This document shows, piece after piece, positions 43,685 to 52,402 of a DNA stretch of 64,000 bases. The DNA is taken from contig NZ_SUTI01000008.1 of NCBI RefSeq assembly GCF_015062985.1, positions 1-64,000 of the forward strand, written 5' to 3'. The DNA comes from Methanobrevibacter sp. GTDB lineage: Archaea; Methanobacteriota; Methanobacteria; Methanobacteriales; Methanobacteriaceae. Numbering within the stretch: position 1 is the first letter of the stretch; each line of letters starts with the position of its first letter. The translations under genes and the position numbers were made by a program. Below the pieces are notes generated by a model. The model was not told the DNA's origin and made no database searches. It was given only the letters and a program-made list of their open reading frames with translations.

Positions 43685-43960
43685 ATGAATGACTTTGAAA
43701 ATCAGAAATTCTGCCAATCCTGTGCAATGCCACTAGCAGACGATGAATTATTTGGAACCAATGCAGATGGAACCAAAAACGAAGATTACTGCATCTACTG
43801 CTTTAAAGATGGTGAATTCACTTCAGACATGTCAATGGATGAAATGATGAATTTCTGCATCGATAAAATGGTTGAAGTTCATCCGGAAATTGATAAGGAT
43901 GAAGCCAGTGCAATGATGAGCGAAGTATTTCCTAAATTGAAAAGATGGGCGAATGATTAG
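43685..43960 (+). CDS. Putative zinc-ribbon domain protein
   Basis: 91 residues. It opens with KFCQSCAMPL and DYCIYCFKDGEF, the PF12674-type putative zinc ribbon, then an acidic helical tail with a Met-rich SMDEMMNFCIDKM. The family is widespread in gut anaerobes and sometimes fused to regulators; function unknown. GGTGATATT precedes the ATG. Confidence 0.85.
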   Translation: MNDFENQKFCQSCAMPLADDELFGTNADGTKNEDYCIYCFKDGEFTSDMSMDEMMNFCIDKMVEVHPEIDKDEASAMMSEVFPKLKRWAND

Positions 43961-44025
43961 TTCCATCCCTTTTCTCTTTTTTTTTTAATTAAATTTTAAG
44001 TATTATTACTTTTTAATATTATATC

Positions 44026-45474
44026 ATGTGTTCAATTGTTGGCCTGCAAGGTAATTTTAAAGGAAATGATATTGTCAAAATGCTTAAAACCTCAAAATAC
44101 AGAGGTCCTGACTCATCAGGTCTTTTTTTAGATGAAATTTATACAGGCGTAAATCTGGATGAATTCATTGACGATAACGATTATGACATAGCCTTTGGCC
44201 ATAATCTGCTTTCAATTTATGATTTGGAAGACAGACAATCAAAGCCGCAGCCGGTATCAAATGACAATCTTACTTTGGTTTTCAATGGGGAAATCTATAA
44301 TTTCAAGACAATTACAAATCTTCTTTCTAAAGTGGGTGTTGAAAAGAAGATTACCTCAGATGCTGAAGCCCTGCTTTATCTGATTGACTTTTACAACAAG
44401 GAAGATTTAGTCAAAGCTATTCAAATGGCAAACAAACTGATTGATGGGGATTATGCCTTTGCCATTTGGGATGGTGAAAATCTGGCTATTGCAAGAGATT
44501 CGTTAGGGGTCAAGCCATTATTTTACGCGCAAAAGGCTGGATTGAAAGGATTTGCATCAACAAGAAATTCATTAAGGGAAGTCGGCTTTGATGAAATTGA
44601 AACCTTAAAACCGGAACACATCCTATTTAACTGGCAGGATATAGCTCCTGCGCAGCCAATTTATGAAAAAGTCTTTGAAGGTGATGTAGCCAAGATAGAC
44701 AAGATGTTAAGGTTAAGCCTTATTAAAAGAGTTGAAGGATTAAGCGAGCTTGGTGTAATATTTTCAGGAGGTCTTGACAGTTCATATCTTGCACTTCTTT
44801 TAAAGGAAATCTCTGAAAATATCCCTTTAAAAATCAAACTTTATGCAGTTGGGGCAAAGGATTCAAAAGATGTGGACGCCGCAATATATGCTTCAAAATT
44901 CCTGAATATGGACTTGGAAATCTGTGAAGTCACAGAGGAACTGGTGCGTGAAGCCTTGCCCGATGTTGTAAATGCAATAGGTGATGACAATCTGATGAAA
45001 GTCGGTGTTGGCCTTACAACTTACTTTGCAACCAAAATGGTGGCAGATGATGGTCTTAAGGTAGCCATTTCAGGACAGGGAGCTGATGAACTCTTCGGAG
45101 GATATAAAAGATATCTTAAAAGCTTCGTTGATGGAACCCTCAACTATGACTTGAGAATGGATATGTCAAACATGTATCATGTTAATCTCGAAAGGGATGA
45201 TGCATGCTCCATGCTCAACGGTGTTGAGTTGAGACTGCCGTTTTTAGATAAGACTCTTGTCGAGCTGGTATTGAACATTCAGGACAATAAAAAAATTGTT
45301 TCAATGCATGATGATATGAGAAAAAGCATTCTAAGGAAATTGGCCTTTGAGGAAGGCCTTGACTATGAAATTGCATACAGGCCTAAAAAGGCAGCCCAGT
45401 ATGGGACAGGCATAGATAAAATCTTAAGGAAGAAGATTATAAAGGATACTGATATTTCCCAATATTTAAAATAA
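44026..45474 (+). CDS. asnB: Asparagine synthase (glutamine-hydrolysing)
   Basis: 482 residues. The N-terminal nucleophile hydrolase begins MCSIVGLQG with Cys2, and RGPDSSG and VFNGEIYNF follow. The synthetase half has the PP-loop SGGLDSS near residue 246 and SGQGADELFGGY. It makes asparagine or an amide from glutamine. The compact length (482) is common in methanogens. The ATG follows the TATA-like TTTAATATTATATC directly, so a leaderless mRNA is likely. gatC-like and threonine-pathway genes follow. Confidence 0.94.
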   Translation: MCSIVGLQGNFKGNDIVKMLKTSKYRGPDSSGLFLDEIYTGVNLDEFIDDNDYDIAFGHNLLSIYDLEDRQSKPQPVSNDNLTLVFNGEIYNFKTITNLLSKVGVEKKITSDAEALLYLIDFYNKEDLVKAIQMANKLIDGDYAFAIWDGENLAIARDSLGVKPLFYAQKAGLKGFASTRNSLREVGFDEIETLKPEHILFNWQDIAPAQPIYEKVFEGDVAKIDKMLRLSLIKRVEGLSELGVIFSGGLDSSYLALLLKEISENIPLKIKLYAVGAKDSKDVDAAIYASKFLNMDLEICEVTEELVREALPDVVNAIGDDNLMKVGVGLTTYFATKMVADDGLKVAISGQGADELFGGYKRYLKSFVDGTLNYDLRMDMSNMYHVNLERDDACSMLNGVELRLPFLDKTLVELVLNIQDNKKIVSMHDDMRKSILRKLAFEEGLDYEIAYRPKKAAQYGTGIDKILRKKIIKDTDISQYLK

Positions 45475-45574
45475 TTAATTCTATTTTTCACTTATTTTTT
45501 TATAAATATCTTTAACTTTATTAATATTAAAAAACATAATAAATATATTATTAATTAATAGGAGTTTTTATTTT

Positions 45575-45790
45575 ATGACAATCGAAAAAGATGCAGAGGA
45601 TATTATTGAAAAATTCTCAAAAATTTTAGAAGATATTCCGGATTCTGATGAAACATGGTACATTACCGATAATTTAAATTTAACCCGTAATGATGAATCT
45701 CAAGAGAAAAACCCTGAAAAAATTTTAAGAAATGCCAATATTGATAAAGAGGGAAATCTCATTGTTAAAAGAGCAGATTGGACAAATTAA
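45575..45790 (+). CDS. gatC: Probable GatC-like subunit of Asp-tRNA amidotransferase
   Basis: 71 residues matching the Methanobacteriales GatC-like protein: KDAEDIIEKFSKILEDIP, then NLTRNDES. In bacteria GatC (about 95 residues) stabilises GatA in the GatCAB complex. This version is short and lacks some of the usual core, and gatA/gatB are not in the window. The order asnB-gatC-ACT-hom-apgM is the same as in Methanothermobacter. AGGAG precedes the ATG. Confidence 0.75.
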   Translation: MTIEKDAEDIIEKFSKILEDIPDSDETWYITDNLNLTRNDESQEKNPEKILRNANIDKEGNLIVKRADWTN

Positions 45791-45801
45791 GAGGAATTCA
45801 T

Positions 45802-46287
45802 ATGAGAATAAATTTAGTTCTAGAGCTTTCAGATACTCCAGGACAATTAGTTAAAGTATTAGAACCGATAAGCACACTTGGTGCTAATTTAGTAACCGTT
45901 ATCCACAAGAGGGACTATAAACATGACGACGGCAAGGTCCCTGTTCAGCTCACTTTGGAGGGTGAACATGAAGACCTTAAAAGTGTAGTGAACAAGTTTG
46001 AAGAGTTAGGATTCTCCATTATTGAAATGGATGGTGTTGTCAGAAAGGAAAAAATAACCACTATCCTTTTTGGCCATATTGTCGATCGGGATTTAAGGGA
46101 CACTATGGATAGAATTAACAAACTTGATGGTATTACAATCGTTGGATTTGATATTAAATTAAACGGAGAAGATAAATCCACAGCATTAATTAATATTGAA
46201 GCGGATGTTGGCAAAAAACAGACAGCATTTAATAAAATTGCAGAAATTGCCGAAGAAAAGGAATTATTAGTGATTAATGAAGTTTAA
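45802..46287 (+). CDS. ACT-domain amino acid-binding protein
   Basis: 161 residues with two ACT-like halves (MRINLVLELSDTPGQLVKVLEPISTLGANLVTV and VGFDIKLNGEDKSTALINIEADVG). It probably senses an aspartate-family amino acid and regulates the homoserine dehydrogenase that follows. GAGGAAT before ATG 45802 decides the start. The stop lies nine bases before the ATG of hom. Confidence 0.86.
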   Translation: MRINLVLELSDTPGQLVKVLEPISTLGANLVTVIHKRDYKHDDGKVPVQLTLEGEHEDLKSVVNKFEELGFSIIEMDGVVRKEKITTILFGHIVDRDLRDTMDRINKLDGITIVGFDIKLNGEDKSTALINIEADVGKKQTAFNKIAEIAEEKELLVINEV

Positions 46288-46296
46288 GTGATTATT

Positions 46297-47316
46297 ATGG
46301 ATGAATGTAAAGTCATTATCATGGGATTTGGTTCAGTAGGTCAAGGTGTGGCTAATGCACTTTCCATGAAAAAAGATTTAATTAAAGATAAAACAGGCAT
46401 TGCAGTAAAAGTTGTGGCTGCAGCCGACTCATCTTCATCTGCAATCTCACAAGATGGACTAGATGAAGAATTACTTGTAAAAACTAAGAATGAAGAAGGA
46501 AAATTATCAGCATATCCTGAGTTTGGAAGCGATAAATGTGGAGCGGATGTTTTGGATGCCGTTGAATATGATTGTCTTATAGAAGCAACTCCTACAAATA
46601 TTGTTGATGCGGAACCAGCATTCTCACTAACCCTTAAAGCATTCCAACAAGGAAAGGATGTCGTAACATCAAACAAAGGACACCTTGCTCTCAAATTTAA
46701 GGAAGTTGTCGGAGCAGCTGAGGAAGCAGGTGTTGAATTCAAATATGAAGCCAGTGTTGGTGGATCAATGCCGATTATTAATTTCACAAAAGATACATTG
46801 GCATCCTGTGAAATCAAATCAATTAAAGGTATCCTAAACGGTACCACAAACTATATTCTATCAAGAATGACTTCAGAAGGTTCAGAATATGAAGTTATTT
46901 TAAAGGAATCACAGGAATTGGGTATTGCAGAAACCGACCCAACTCAAGATGTTGAAGGTATTGATGCAGCATGCAAAACCGTAATCTTAGCGAACTCCCT
47001 TTTAGGAATCGATGCAACATACAGTGATGTTAAAGTGGAAGGTATTTCAAAAATTAACTCACAAGCTATTGAACTTGCCAAAAAAGATGATTATCTAATC
47101 AAATTAATAGCTGAAGTATCTCCTGATAATCTCCAGGTATCTCCACGTTTAGTCAAAAGGGGCAGTTCCTATGATGTAAGCGGAACCTTGAACATGGCTA
47201 CAATCAAAACAGATTTGGCTGATGAGATATCTGTTATTGGACTCGGAGCAGGTTCCCTTGAAACTGCTTCTGCGATGTTGACTGATTTAATTAGTATTTT
47301 AAAAAATAAAAACTAA
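46297..47316 (+). CDS. hom: Homoserine dehydrogenase
   Basis: About 339 residues. The N-terminal NAD(P) fold starts CKVIIMGFGSVGQGVA. The catalytic segment has EASVGGSMPIINF and LNGTTNYILSRM with the active-site lysine further on. It reduces aspartate semialdehyde to homoserine, the branch to threonine and, through MetX and the sulfhydrylase also in this window, methionine. It lacks a C-terminal ACT domain; the separate ACT gene upstream may supply this control. Confidence 0.93.
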   Translation: MDECKVIIMGFGSVGQGVANALSMKKDLIKDKTGIAVKVVAAADSSSSAISQDGLDEELLVKTKNEEGKLSAYPEFGSDKCGADVLDAVEYDCLIEATPTNIVDAEPAFSLTLKAFQQGKDVVTSNKGHLALKFKEVVGAAEEAGVEFKYEASVGGSMPIINFTKDTLASCEIKSIKGILNGTTNYILSRMTSEGSEYEVILKESQELGIAETDPTQDVEGIDAACKTVILANSLLGIDATYSDVKVEGISKINSQAIELAKKDDYLIKLIAEVSPDNLQVSPRLVKRGSSYDVSGTLNMATIKTDLADEISVIGLGAGSLETASAMLTDLISILKNKN

Positions 47317-47357
47317 TTAAATATTTTATTTTTTTTATAATTTTTTTATATGATAGC

Positions 47358-48569
47358 ATGAAATACGTAATATTTATCCCAGATGGATCAAGTGATTATC
47401 CTGTAGAAGAATTAGACGGTAAAACTCCTTTGATGGTAGCAAACACTCCAAACATTGATAAATTGGCTCGTGGAGGTTTTGGAGGATTTACAAACAACGT
47501 TCCCGAACAATACACTCCAGGTTCTGATGTGGCCAATATGAGCATTTTCGGATATAATCCTGCTGATTTCTATACTGGTCGCGGACCTCTTGAAGCAGGC
47601 AGTGAAGGCATTCCAACAACACCCTGTGATGTAATATTCAGATGCAATACAATATTCAGTGAAAATGATGAAATGGATGACTTTAATGCAGGTCACATCA
47701 CTACTGAAGAAGCTGATGAGCTTATGAAAGGATTAAACGAATATTTCACTGAGAAATATCCTGACTTCAAGGGCAAATTCTACACAGGAGTAAGCTACAG
47801 GCATCTTTTCATATATTCCTGCGACAGCATTGAAGATGCGAAGATATTGTCCAGCATTAAGACAATGCCTCCTCATGACATATCCGGTGAGAAATTGGTG
47901 GACAATCTATTTGGAGAGTGCGAATTGGCTCAGGAAATCCAATCAATAATGTTCGAATCAAGGGAATTCCTTAAAAATCATCAAGTTAACCAAAAAAGAG
48001 AAATTCCTGCTAATATGGTATGGTTATGGGGACAGGGAGTAACTCCAAGTTTGCCTAACTTTGAGCAGACCTACGGCATAACCGCTTCAGTAATCACAGG
48101 TGTTGATTTGCTTAAGGGAATCGGAAACTTTGCCGGAATGAATATTGTCAATGTTCCTGGAGCTACAGGATACTTTGACACAGATTATAAGCAGAAAGGA
48201 GAATATGGAATTGAAGCTTTAAAGGAAACTGACTTATTGTTAATCCATATTGAAGCTCCTGACGAAGCGGGACATGCTCAAAATACAGCTGAAAAAGTTA
48301 AAGCTATTGAAAGAATTGATGAATTTATCGTCGGACCTATTGTTGACAGTTTGGAAGGTGAAGACTTTAGAGTAGCGATATTGCCTGACCATCCAACTCC
48401 AATCAGCGTCGGAACCCACACCCGTGATGATGTGCCTTTGGTAATCTATGATTCAGCACGTGAAGGTGATGAATGCGAATCATTTGATGAAGAGGGAGTT
48501 AAGAAGGGGTCACTGGAATTCAAAAAAGGACACTTTTTAGTTCAAAGATTAATAGAGGGGGATTATTAA
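47358..48569 (+). CDS. apgM: Archaeal-type cofactor-independent phosphoglycerate mutase
   Basis: 403 residues of the alkaline phosphatase superfamily: IFIPDGSSDYPVEELDGKTPL and the metal-site serine region TPGSDVANMS. The late NVPGATGYFDTD and LPDHPTPI(S) segments match the ApgM group. It interconverts 3- and 2-phosphoglycerate in gluconeogenesis. A related phosphohomoserine mutase-like activity has been suggested for the family because it clusters with threonine genes, as here after hom. ATG preceded by TATA-like TTTTTTATATGAT. Confidence 0.9.
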   Translation: MKYVIFIPDGSSDYPVEELDGKTPLMVANTPNIDKLARGGFGGFTNNVPEQYTPGSDVANMSIFGYNPADFYTGRGPLEAGSEGIPTTPCDVIFRCNTIFSENDEMDDFNAGHITTEEADELMKGLNEYFTEKYPDFKGKFYTGVSYRHLFIYSCDSIEDAKILSSIKTMPPHDISGEKLVDNLFGECELAQEIQSIMFESREFLKNHQVNQKREIPANMVWLWGQGVTPSLPNFEQTYGITASVITGVDLLKGIGNFAGMNIVNVPGATGYFDTDYKQKGEYGIEALKETDLLLIHIEAPDEAGHAQNTAEKVKAIERIDEFIVGPIVDSLEGEDFRVAILPDHPTPISVGTHTRDDVPLVIYDSAREGDECESFDEEGVKKGSLEFKKGHFLVQRLIEGDY

Positions 48570-49205
48570 ATGAAAGTATTATTGGTAAACGGAAGCCCAA
48601 ATAAGAACGGCTGCACATACACTGCGCTCACTGAAGTTGAAAAAACATTAAATGAATCCGGAATCGAAACAGAAATATTCTGGATTAAGACAAAACCGAT
48701 TACAGGCTGCATTGCATGCATGAAATGTGGTGAAAAAGGAAAATGTACCTTTGACAATGATGTTGTAAACGAGTTTGTTGAAAAGGCATATGATGCAGAT
48801 GCATTCGTATTCGGCTCACCTGTTTACTATGCAGGCGCAAACGGATCCATGGTTTCATTTTTGGACCGTGCATTTTACTCAAACTCCCATGGAAAAGGTG
48901 GGGAAGCCTTTGCACATAAGCCTGGTGCAGTGGTATGTTCTGCAAGGCGTGCCGGAACAACCTCAACCTACGACCAATTAATAAAATATTTGGGAATTAG
49001 CCAAATGCCAATTGTTTCATCATATTATTGGAATATGGTTCATGGAAACACTCCTAAAGAGGTCATGCAGGATGAAGAGGGACTTTCTACAATGAGGCAA
49101 TTAGGCCGCAATATGGCTTATTTATTAAAATGCATTGAAGCGGGTAAAAAAGAAGGCATTACTTTAGAAATAGAGCCTAAAGCCCGTACAAATTTCATAA
49201 GGTAA
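48570..49205 (+). CDS. Flavodoxin-family Fe-S flavoprotein
   Basis: 211 residues with the flavodoxin-like NGSPNKNGCTYTAL FMN phosphate loop and GCIACMKCGEKGKC, a compact Cys motif as in iron-sulfur flavoproteins (Isf) of methanogens. The GSPVYYAGANGSM segment binds FMN. It probably passes electrons from ferredoxin to oxygen-stress or other acceptors. It begins at the base after the apgM stop, so it shares that operon. Confidence 0.87.
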   Translation: MKVLLVNGSPNKNGCTYTALTEVEKTLNESGIETEIFWIKTKPITGCIACMKCGEKGKCTFDNDVVNEFVEKAYDADAFVFGSPVYYAGANGSMVSFLDRAFYSNSHGKGGEAFAHKPGAVVCSARRAGTTSTYDQLIKYLGISQMPIVSSYYWNMVHGNTPKEVMQDEEGLSTMRQLGRNMAYLLKCIEAGKKEGITLEIEPKARTNFIR

Positions 49206-49364
49206 TTTATTTACCTTTCAATTCTTTTTTTTTGAAATATTGAATCAAGTTTATAATGTTAAATGTCTTGTTTTTGCTGAACTTGTAGCTCAACTGTTAA
49301 CTTACAAAAAGTTCATATGTAGTTATTTAGATACTATAATCTAGAATTATTTTTTTCTGATATT

Positions 49365-50729
49365 ATGAATGTAACTAATTTATTTAAAACTCCTGAAGGT
49401 TATATTTATTCAAATAGGGCATTGTTAGCATTGTTTATTCCGCTTTTAATAGAATATGGTTTGGAATTCTTTGTAGGATTGGCCGATTCCATCATGGTGG
49501 CATCATTGGGTGAAGCCGCTATTTCAGGGGTTTCATTAGTTGACTTTTTGGTTCAGCTACTTATCTTTTCCTTTTCAGCACTTGCAACTGGAGGTGCGGT
49601 TGTGGCTGGCCAGTATCTTGGTGATCACCAGATTGAAAAGGCGCAAAACTCAGCAACACAGCTGGTTTGGTTTTCAACAATTTTATCTACAGTTTTAATG
49701 ATTGCAGTAGTTATTTTGAGGCATTTTTTAATCGGAATTTTATTCGGCCAGATTGAAGCTGACGTTTGGGCAAATGCCGACATGTATTTATATATCGTAG
49801 CATTGTCAATTCCATTTTTAGCAATATACAATGCAGGTGCGGCAATTTTCAGAACAACAAATAATGCATCTTTGCCGATGAGAGTACTGCTCATTTGTGA
49901 TGTTTTGAATATCATAGGAAATGCAATTTGCATCTATTATTTGGGCTGGGACGTTCGTGGCGTAGCTATTCCAACAGTCATTTCAAGAGCGCTGGCTGCA
50001 ATTTTGATACTGCACTTTGTTGTTGATGATGACTACAGGCTGCATATTAAAAGAACATTTAAACATAAGTTTGACTTCAATATACTTGGAAAAGTATTGA
50101 AGGTAGGCATTCCATATGGTGTTGAAAACGGTCTTTTCCAATTGGGAAGGGTTCTGGTTTTAAGTCTGGTTTCCACATTTGGTACAATGGCGATAGCTGC
50201 AAATTCAGTCGGTTATGCAATAGGAATATTTTCAGTTCTGCCGGGTTTTGCAATTAATTTGGGATTGACTGCCGTCATTTCAAGATGTGTCGGAGCCAAC
50301 GACTATGAACAGGCAAGATACTACAATAAGAAATGCTTGGTCATTGTTGTCATTTCACATATTGCCATAAATCTTCTGATTTTTGCAGGCCTTCCTTTGA
50401 TTTTAGGAATTTACAATCTCTCAGCCCAAACAGCGGTGATGACAACAGAAATGGTTATATGGCATGGTATATTTGCAATAATAATATGGCCTCTTTCATT
50501 TACACTTCCGGCCACATTCAGAGGTGCGGGAGATTCAAAATCAGTCATGTACATAAGTTTGGCAGTAATGTTTATCTGCAGAATAGGACTATCATATGTT
50601 ATAGCAGACTGGATGGGTATTGGTGTGTTCGGAACATGGATAGCGATGTTTATCGACTGGTATGTAAGGGCTGGAATTTACGTTTACAGATATTTTTCAA
50701 ATAAATGGACAGAATATAGGGTGGTTTAA
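49365..50729 (+). CDS. MATE-family multidrug/toxin exporter (intact)
   Basis: 454 residues with 12 helices and the paired MATE repeats (LFIPLLIEYGLEFFVGLADSIMVASLGEAAISGVSLV, then the second half from about residue 225, KVGIPYGVENGLFQLG). It probably uses a Na+ or H+ gradient to export drugs or toxic metabolites. It is the only uninterrupted MATE in the window; two others are broken. A GNAT gene follows with a TAATG overlap. Confidence 0.9.
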   Translation: MNVTNLFKTPEGYIYSNRALLALFIPLLIEYGLEFFVGLADSIMVASLGEAAISGVSLVDFLVQLLIFSFSALATGGAVVAGQYLGDHQIEKAQNSATQLVWFSTILSTVLMIAVVILRHFLIGILFGQIEADVWANADMYLYIVALSIPFLAIYNAGAAIFRTTNNASLPMRVLLICDVLNIIGNAICIYYLGWDVRGVAIPTVISRALAAILILHFVVDDDYRLHIKRTFKHKFDFNILGKVLKVGIPYGVENGLFQLGRVLVLSLVSTFGTMAIAANSVGYAIGIFSVLPGFAINLGLTAVISRCVGANDYEQARYYNKKCLVIVVISHIAINLLIFAGLPLILGIYNLSAQTAVMTTEMVIWHGIFAIIIWPLSFTLPATFRGAGDSKSVMYISLAVMFICRIGLSYVIADWMGIGVFGTWIAMFIDWYVRAGIYVYRYFSNKWTEYRVV

Positions 50730-51136
50730 TGAATGAGATAGTATATAAGAATACACATAATTTCAGTAAAAAAGAACTTCAGGATTTGTTTTTATCCGTT
50801 GAATGGTCTTCAGGCCATTTTCCGGAAAAACTGGTAATTTCAATGAGGAATTTTGAAACTGTTTTTTCCGCATGGGACGGAGATGAGCTTGTAGGCATGG
50901 TCTGTGCAATGGATGATGGAATAATGAATGCATATGTCCATTATCTTTTGGTAAGGCCCGAATACCAATTGAAAGGTATCGGAAAAGCTTTGCTTCAAAA
51001 AATTAAAGACCATTATAAAGATTACATGCGTATTGTAGTTGTTGCATATGATGCGGAAATGAAATTTTATGAATATTGCGGTTTTGAAAAGGCTGATGAT
51101 GCCAGTCCGATGTTCATTACAAAATTGTGGACTTGA
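50729..51136 (+). CDS. GNAT acetyltransferase
   Basis: 135 residues with the GNAT CoA-binding motif YVHYLLVRPEYQLKGIGKALLQ (the Q/R-x-x-G-x-G/A pattern) and FYEYCGFEKADD near the end. The substrate is unknown. Its ATG overlaps the MATE stop, suggesting a detoxification pair. Confidence 0.88.
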   Translation: MNEIVYKNTHNFSKKELQDLFLSVEWSSGHFPEKLVISMRNFETVFSAWDGDELVGMVCAMDDGIMNAYVHYLLVRPEYQLKGIGKALLQKIKDHYKDYMRIVVVAYDAEMKFYEYCGFEKADDASPMFITKLWT

Positions 51137-51145
51137 GGTTTTAGC

Positions 51146-51925
51146 ATGGTTTTATTTAGGGGAGACATTAAGTGCAAGAGTTTGCAGAGAAGAACATCAA
51201 TCAGCGTAATTCTTCCATCAGACAATATTCATTTCCTGCAGGATGCGGAAGAGATTGTTCCGAAGCCTTACAGGACATTATATCTGCTTCACGGATTATA
51301 CGGCAGCGATGACATATTCCTTGCAAACACTTCCATTCAGAAATTTGCTGAAGATAATGGGATAGCTGTTGTAATTCCATGCGGTGACAACAGTTTCTAT
51401 CTTGACAACGAAAAGGCTCACGCCTACTATGGTGAATATGTCGGCCAGGAACTTCTGGACATTACAAGAAACATTTTTCCTTTGTCTGATAGGAGGGAAG
51501 ATACATTTATTGCAGGTTTTTCAATGGGAGGATATGGTGCCATTAGAAACGGTTTGAAATACTCTCAAAACTTCTCCAAAATTGGAATGATTTCAGCGGC
51601 TTTGATTACTGATGATGTTGCCAGTTATGTCAGCGATGATAATGTTTTAAGATCAAGGGATTTCTACGAATCAATCTTCGGTGATTTGGAAAAGGTTGAA
51701 GATTCAGACAAGAATCCAAAATATCTGATTGAAAATTGTGAGGACATTCCGGATATTTTCATGGCCTGCGGTGTCGATGACTTCCTTTTTGAGAAGAATG
51801 TTGATTTTTATGACTTTTTAATGTCTAAAGGCATTGATGTTGAATTTATAGAAGCTCCTGGAGAGCATACATGGGAATTTTGTGACAAATACATCAAGGA
51901 ATTCATTAAAACATTAAGTTTATAA
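51146..51925 (+). CDS. Esterase of the esterase-D/tributyrin type
   Basis: 259 residues of alpha/beta hydrolase fold. The nucleophile elbow is GFSMGGYGA near residue 128, an acid in GVDDFLF near residue 213 and His in GEHTWEF near residue 240. YLLHGLYGSDDIF is the oxyanion region typical of the family. It probably cleaves acyl esters on sugars or glycans. It closes the MATE-GNAT-esterase operon; GAGG lies before the ATG. Confidence 0.88.
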   Translation: MVLFRGDIKCKSLQRRTSISVILPSDNIHFLQDAEEIVPKPYRTLYLLHGLYGSDDIFLANTSIQKFAEDNGIAVVIPCGDNSFYLDNEKAHAYYGEYVGQELLDITRNIFPLSDRREDTFIAGFSMGGYGAIRNGLKYSQNFSKIGMISAALITDDVASYVSDDNVLRSRDFYESIFGDLEKVEDSDKNPKYLIENCEDIPDIFMACGVDDFLFEKNVDFYDFLMSKGIDVEFIEAPGEHTWEFCDKYIKEFIKTLSL

Positions 51926-51973
51926 CAATTTAAACACAATATCATATTAATAGTATATAGGAAGGTGTGTATT

Positions 51974-52330
51974 ATGAGATGTCCTAATTGCGGTAGCGAA
52001 TTGGATGAGGACAACTATTGCAGTGAATGTGGGGAATTTTTCAATGAGGATGAGAATTCCTATGATTATGAAGAGCCTGATTATGATTCAATGGTGAATA
52101 ATGGGGAGAATATTTGCCTCAATTGCACTTTTTGGAGCGTAAGTCCCTATGGGGCAGCTCATGGAATGGTCTGCAGAAAAGGCCAGCTTTCAGACGGCCC
52201 TGGCGATTCCTGTGAACTGTTCATTAGAGAAAGTCAGTTTGCAAACTATGGAAATGGCGGTGAGTTTCAATTTGATGAAACTGGCAATGCCATCTCAAAT
52301 AAATTATATCATTGGAAAAACGGAAAATAA
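51974..52330 (+). CDS. Zinc-ribbon protein of unknown function
   Basis: 118 residues. The N-terminal ribbon is CPNCGSELDEDNYCSECGEFF, then an acidic linker (EDENSYDYEEPDYDS). A second Cys set (ICLNCTFWS ... MVCRKG ... SCELF) suggests another small metal-binding domain. The two-ribbon plan is frequent in Methanobrevibacter. GAAGGTG before the ATG sets the start, not the one three codons upstream. Confidence 0.72.
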   Translation: MRCPNCGSELDEDNYCSECGEFFNEDENSYDYEEPDYDSMVNNGENICLNCTFWSVSPYGAAHGMVCRKGQLSDGPGDSCELFIRESQFANYGNGGEFQFDETGNAISNKLYHWKNGK

Positions 52331-52402
52331 ATTCCCTATTTATATAGTGATTTAAATTTTTATATATCATGAAAAACTAAAATTATAGTATAAGTTTTAT
52401 TC

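Noticed and set aside
49277..49312. GAACTT/AAGTTC hairpin before the intact MATE gene
   Set aside because: A bulged stem without T-run or clear promoter; too little to claim a regulatory RNA.
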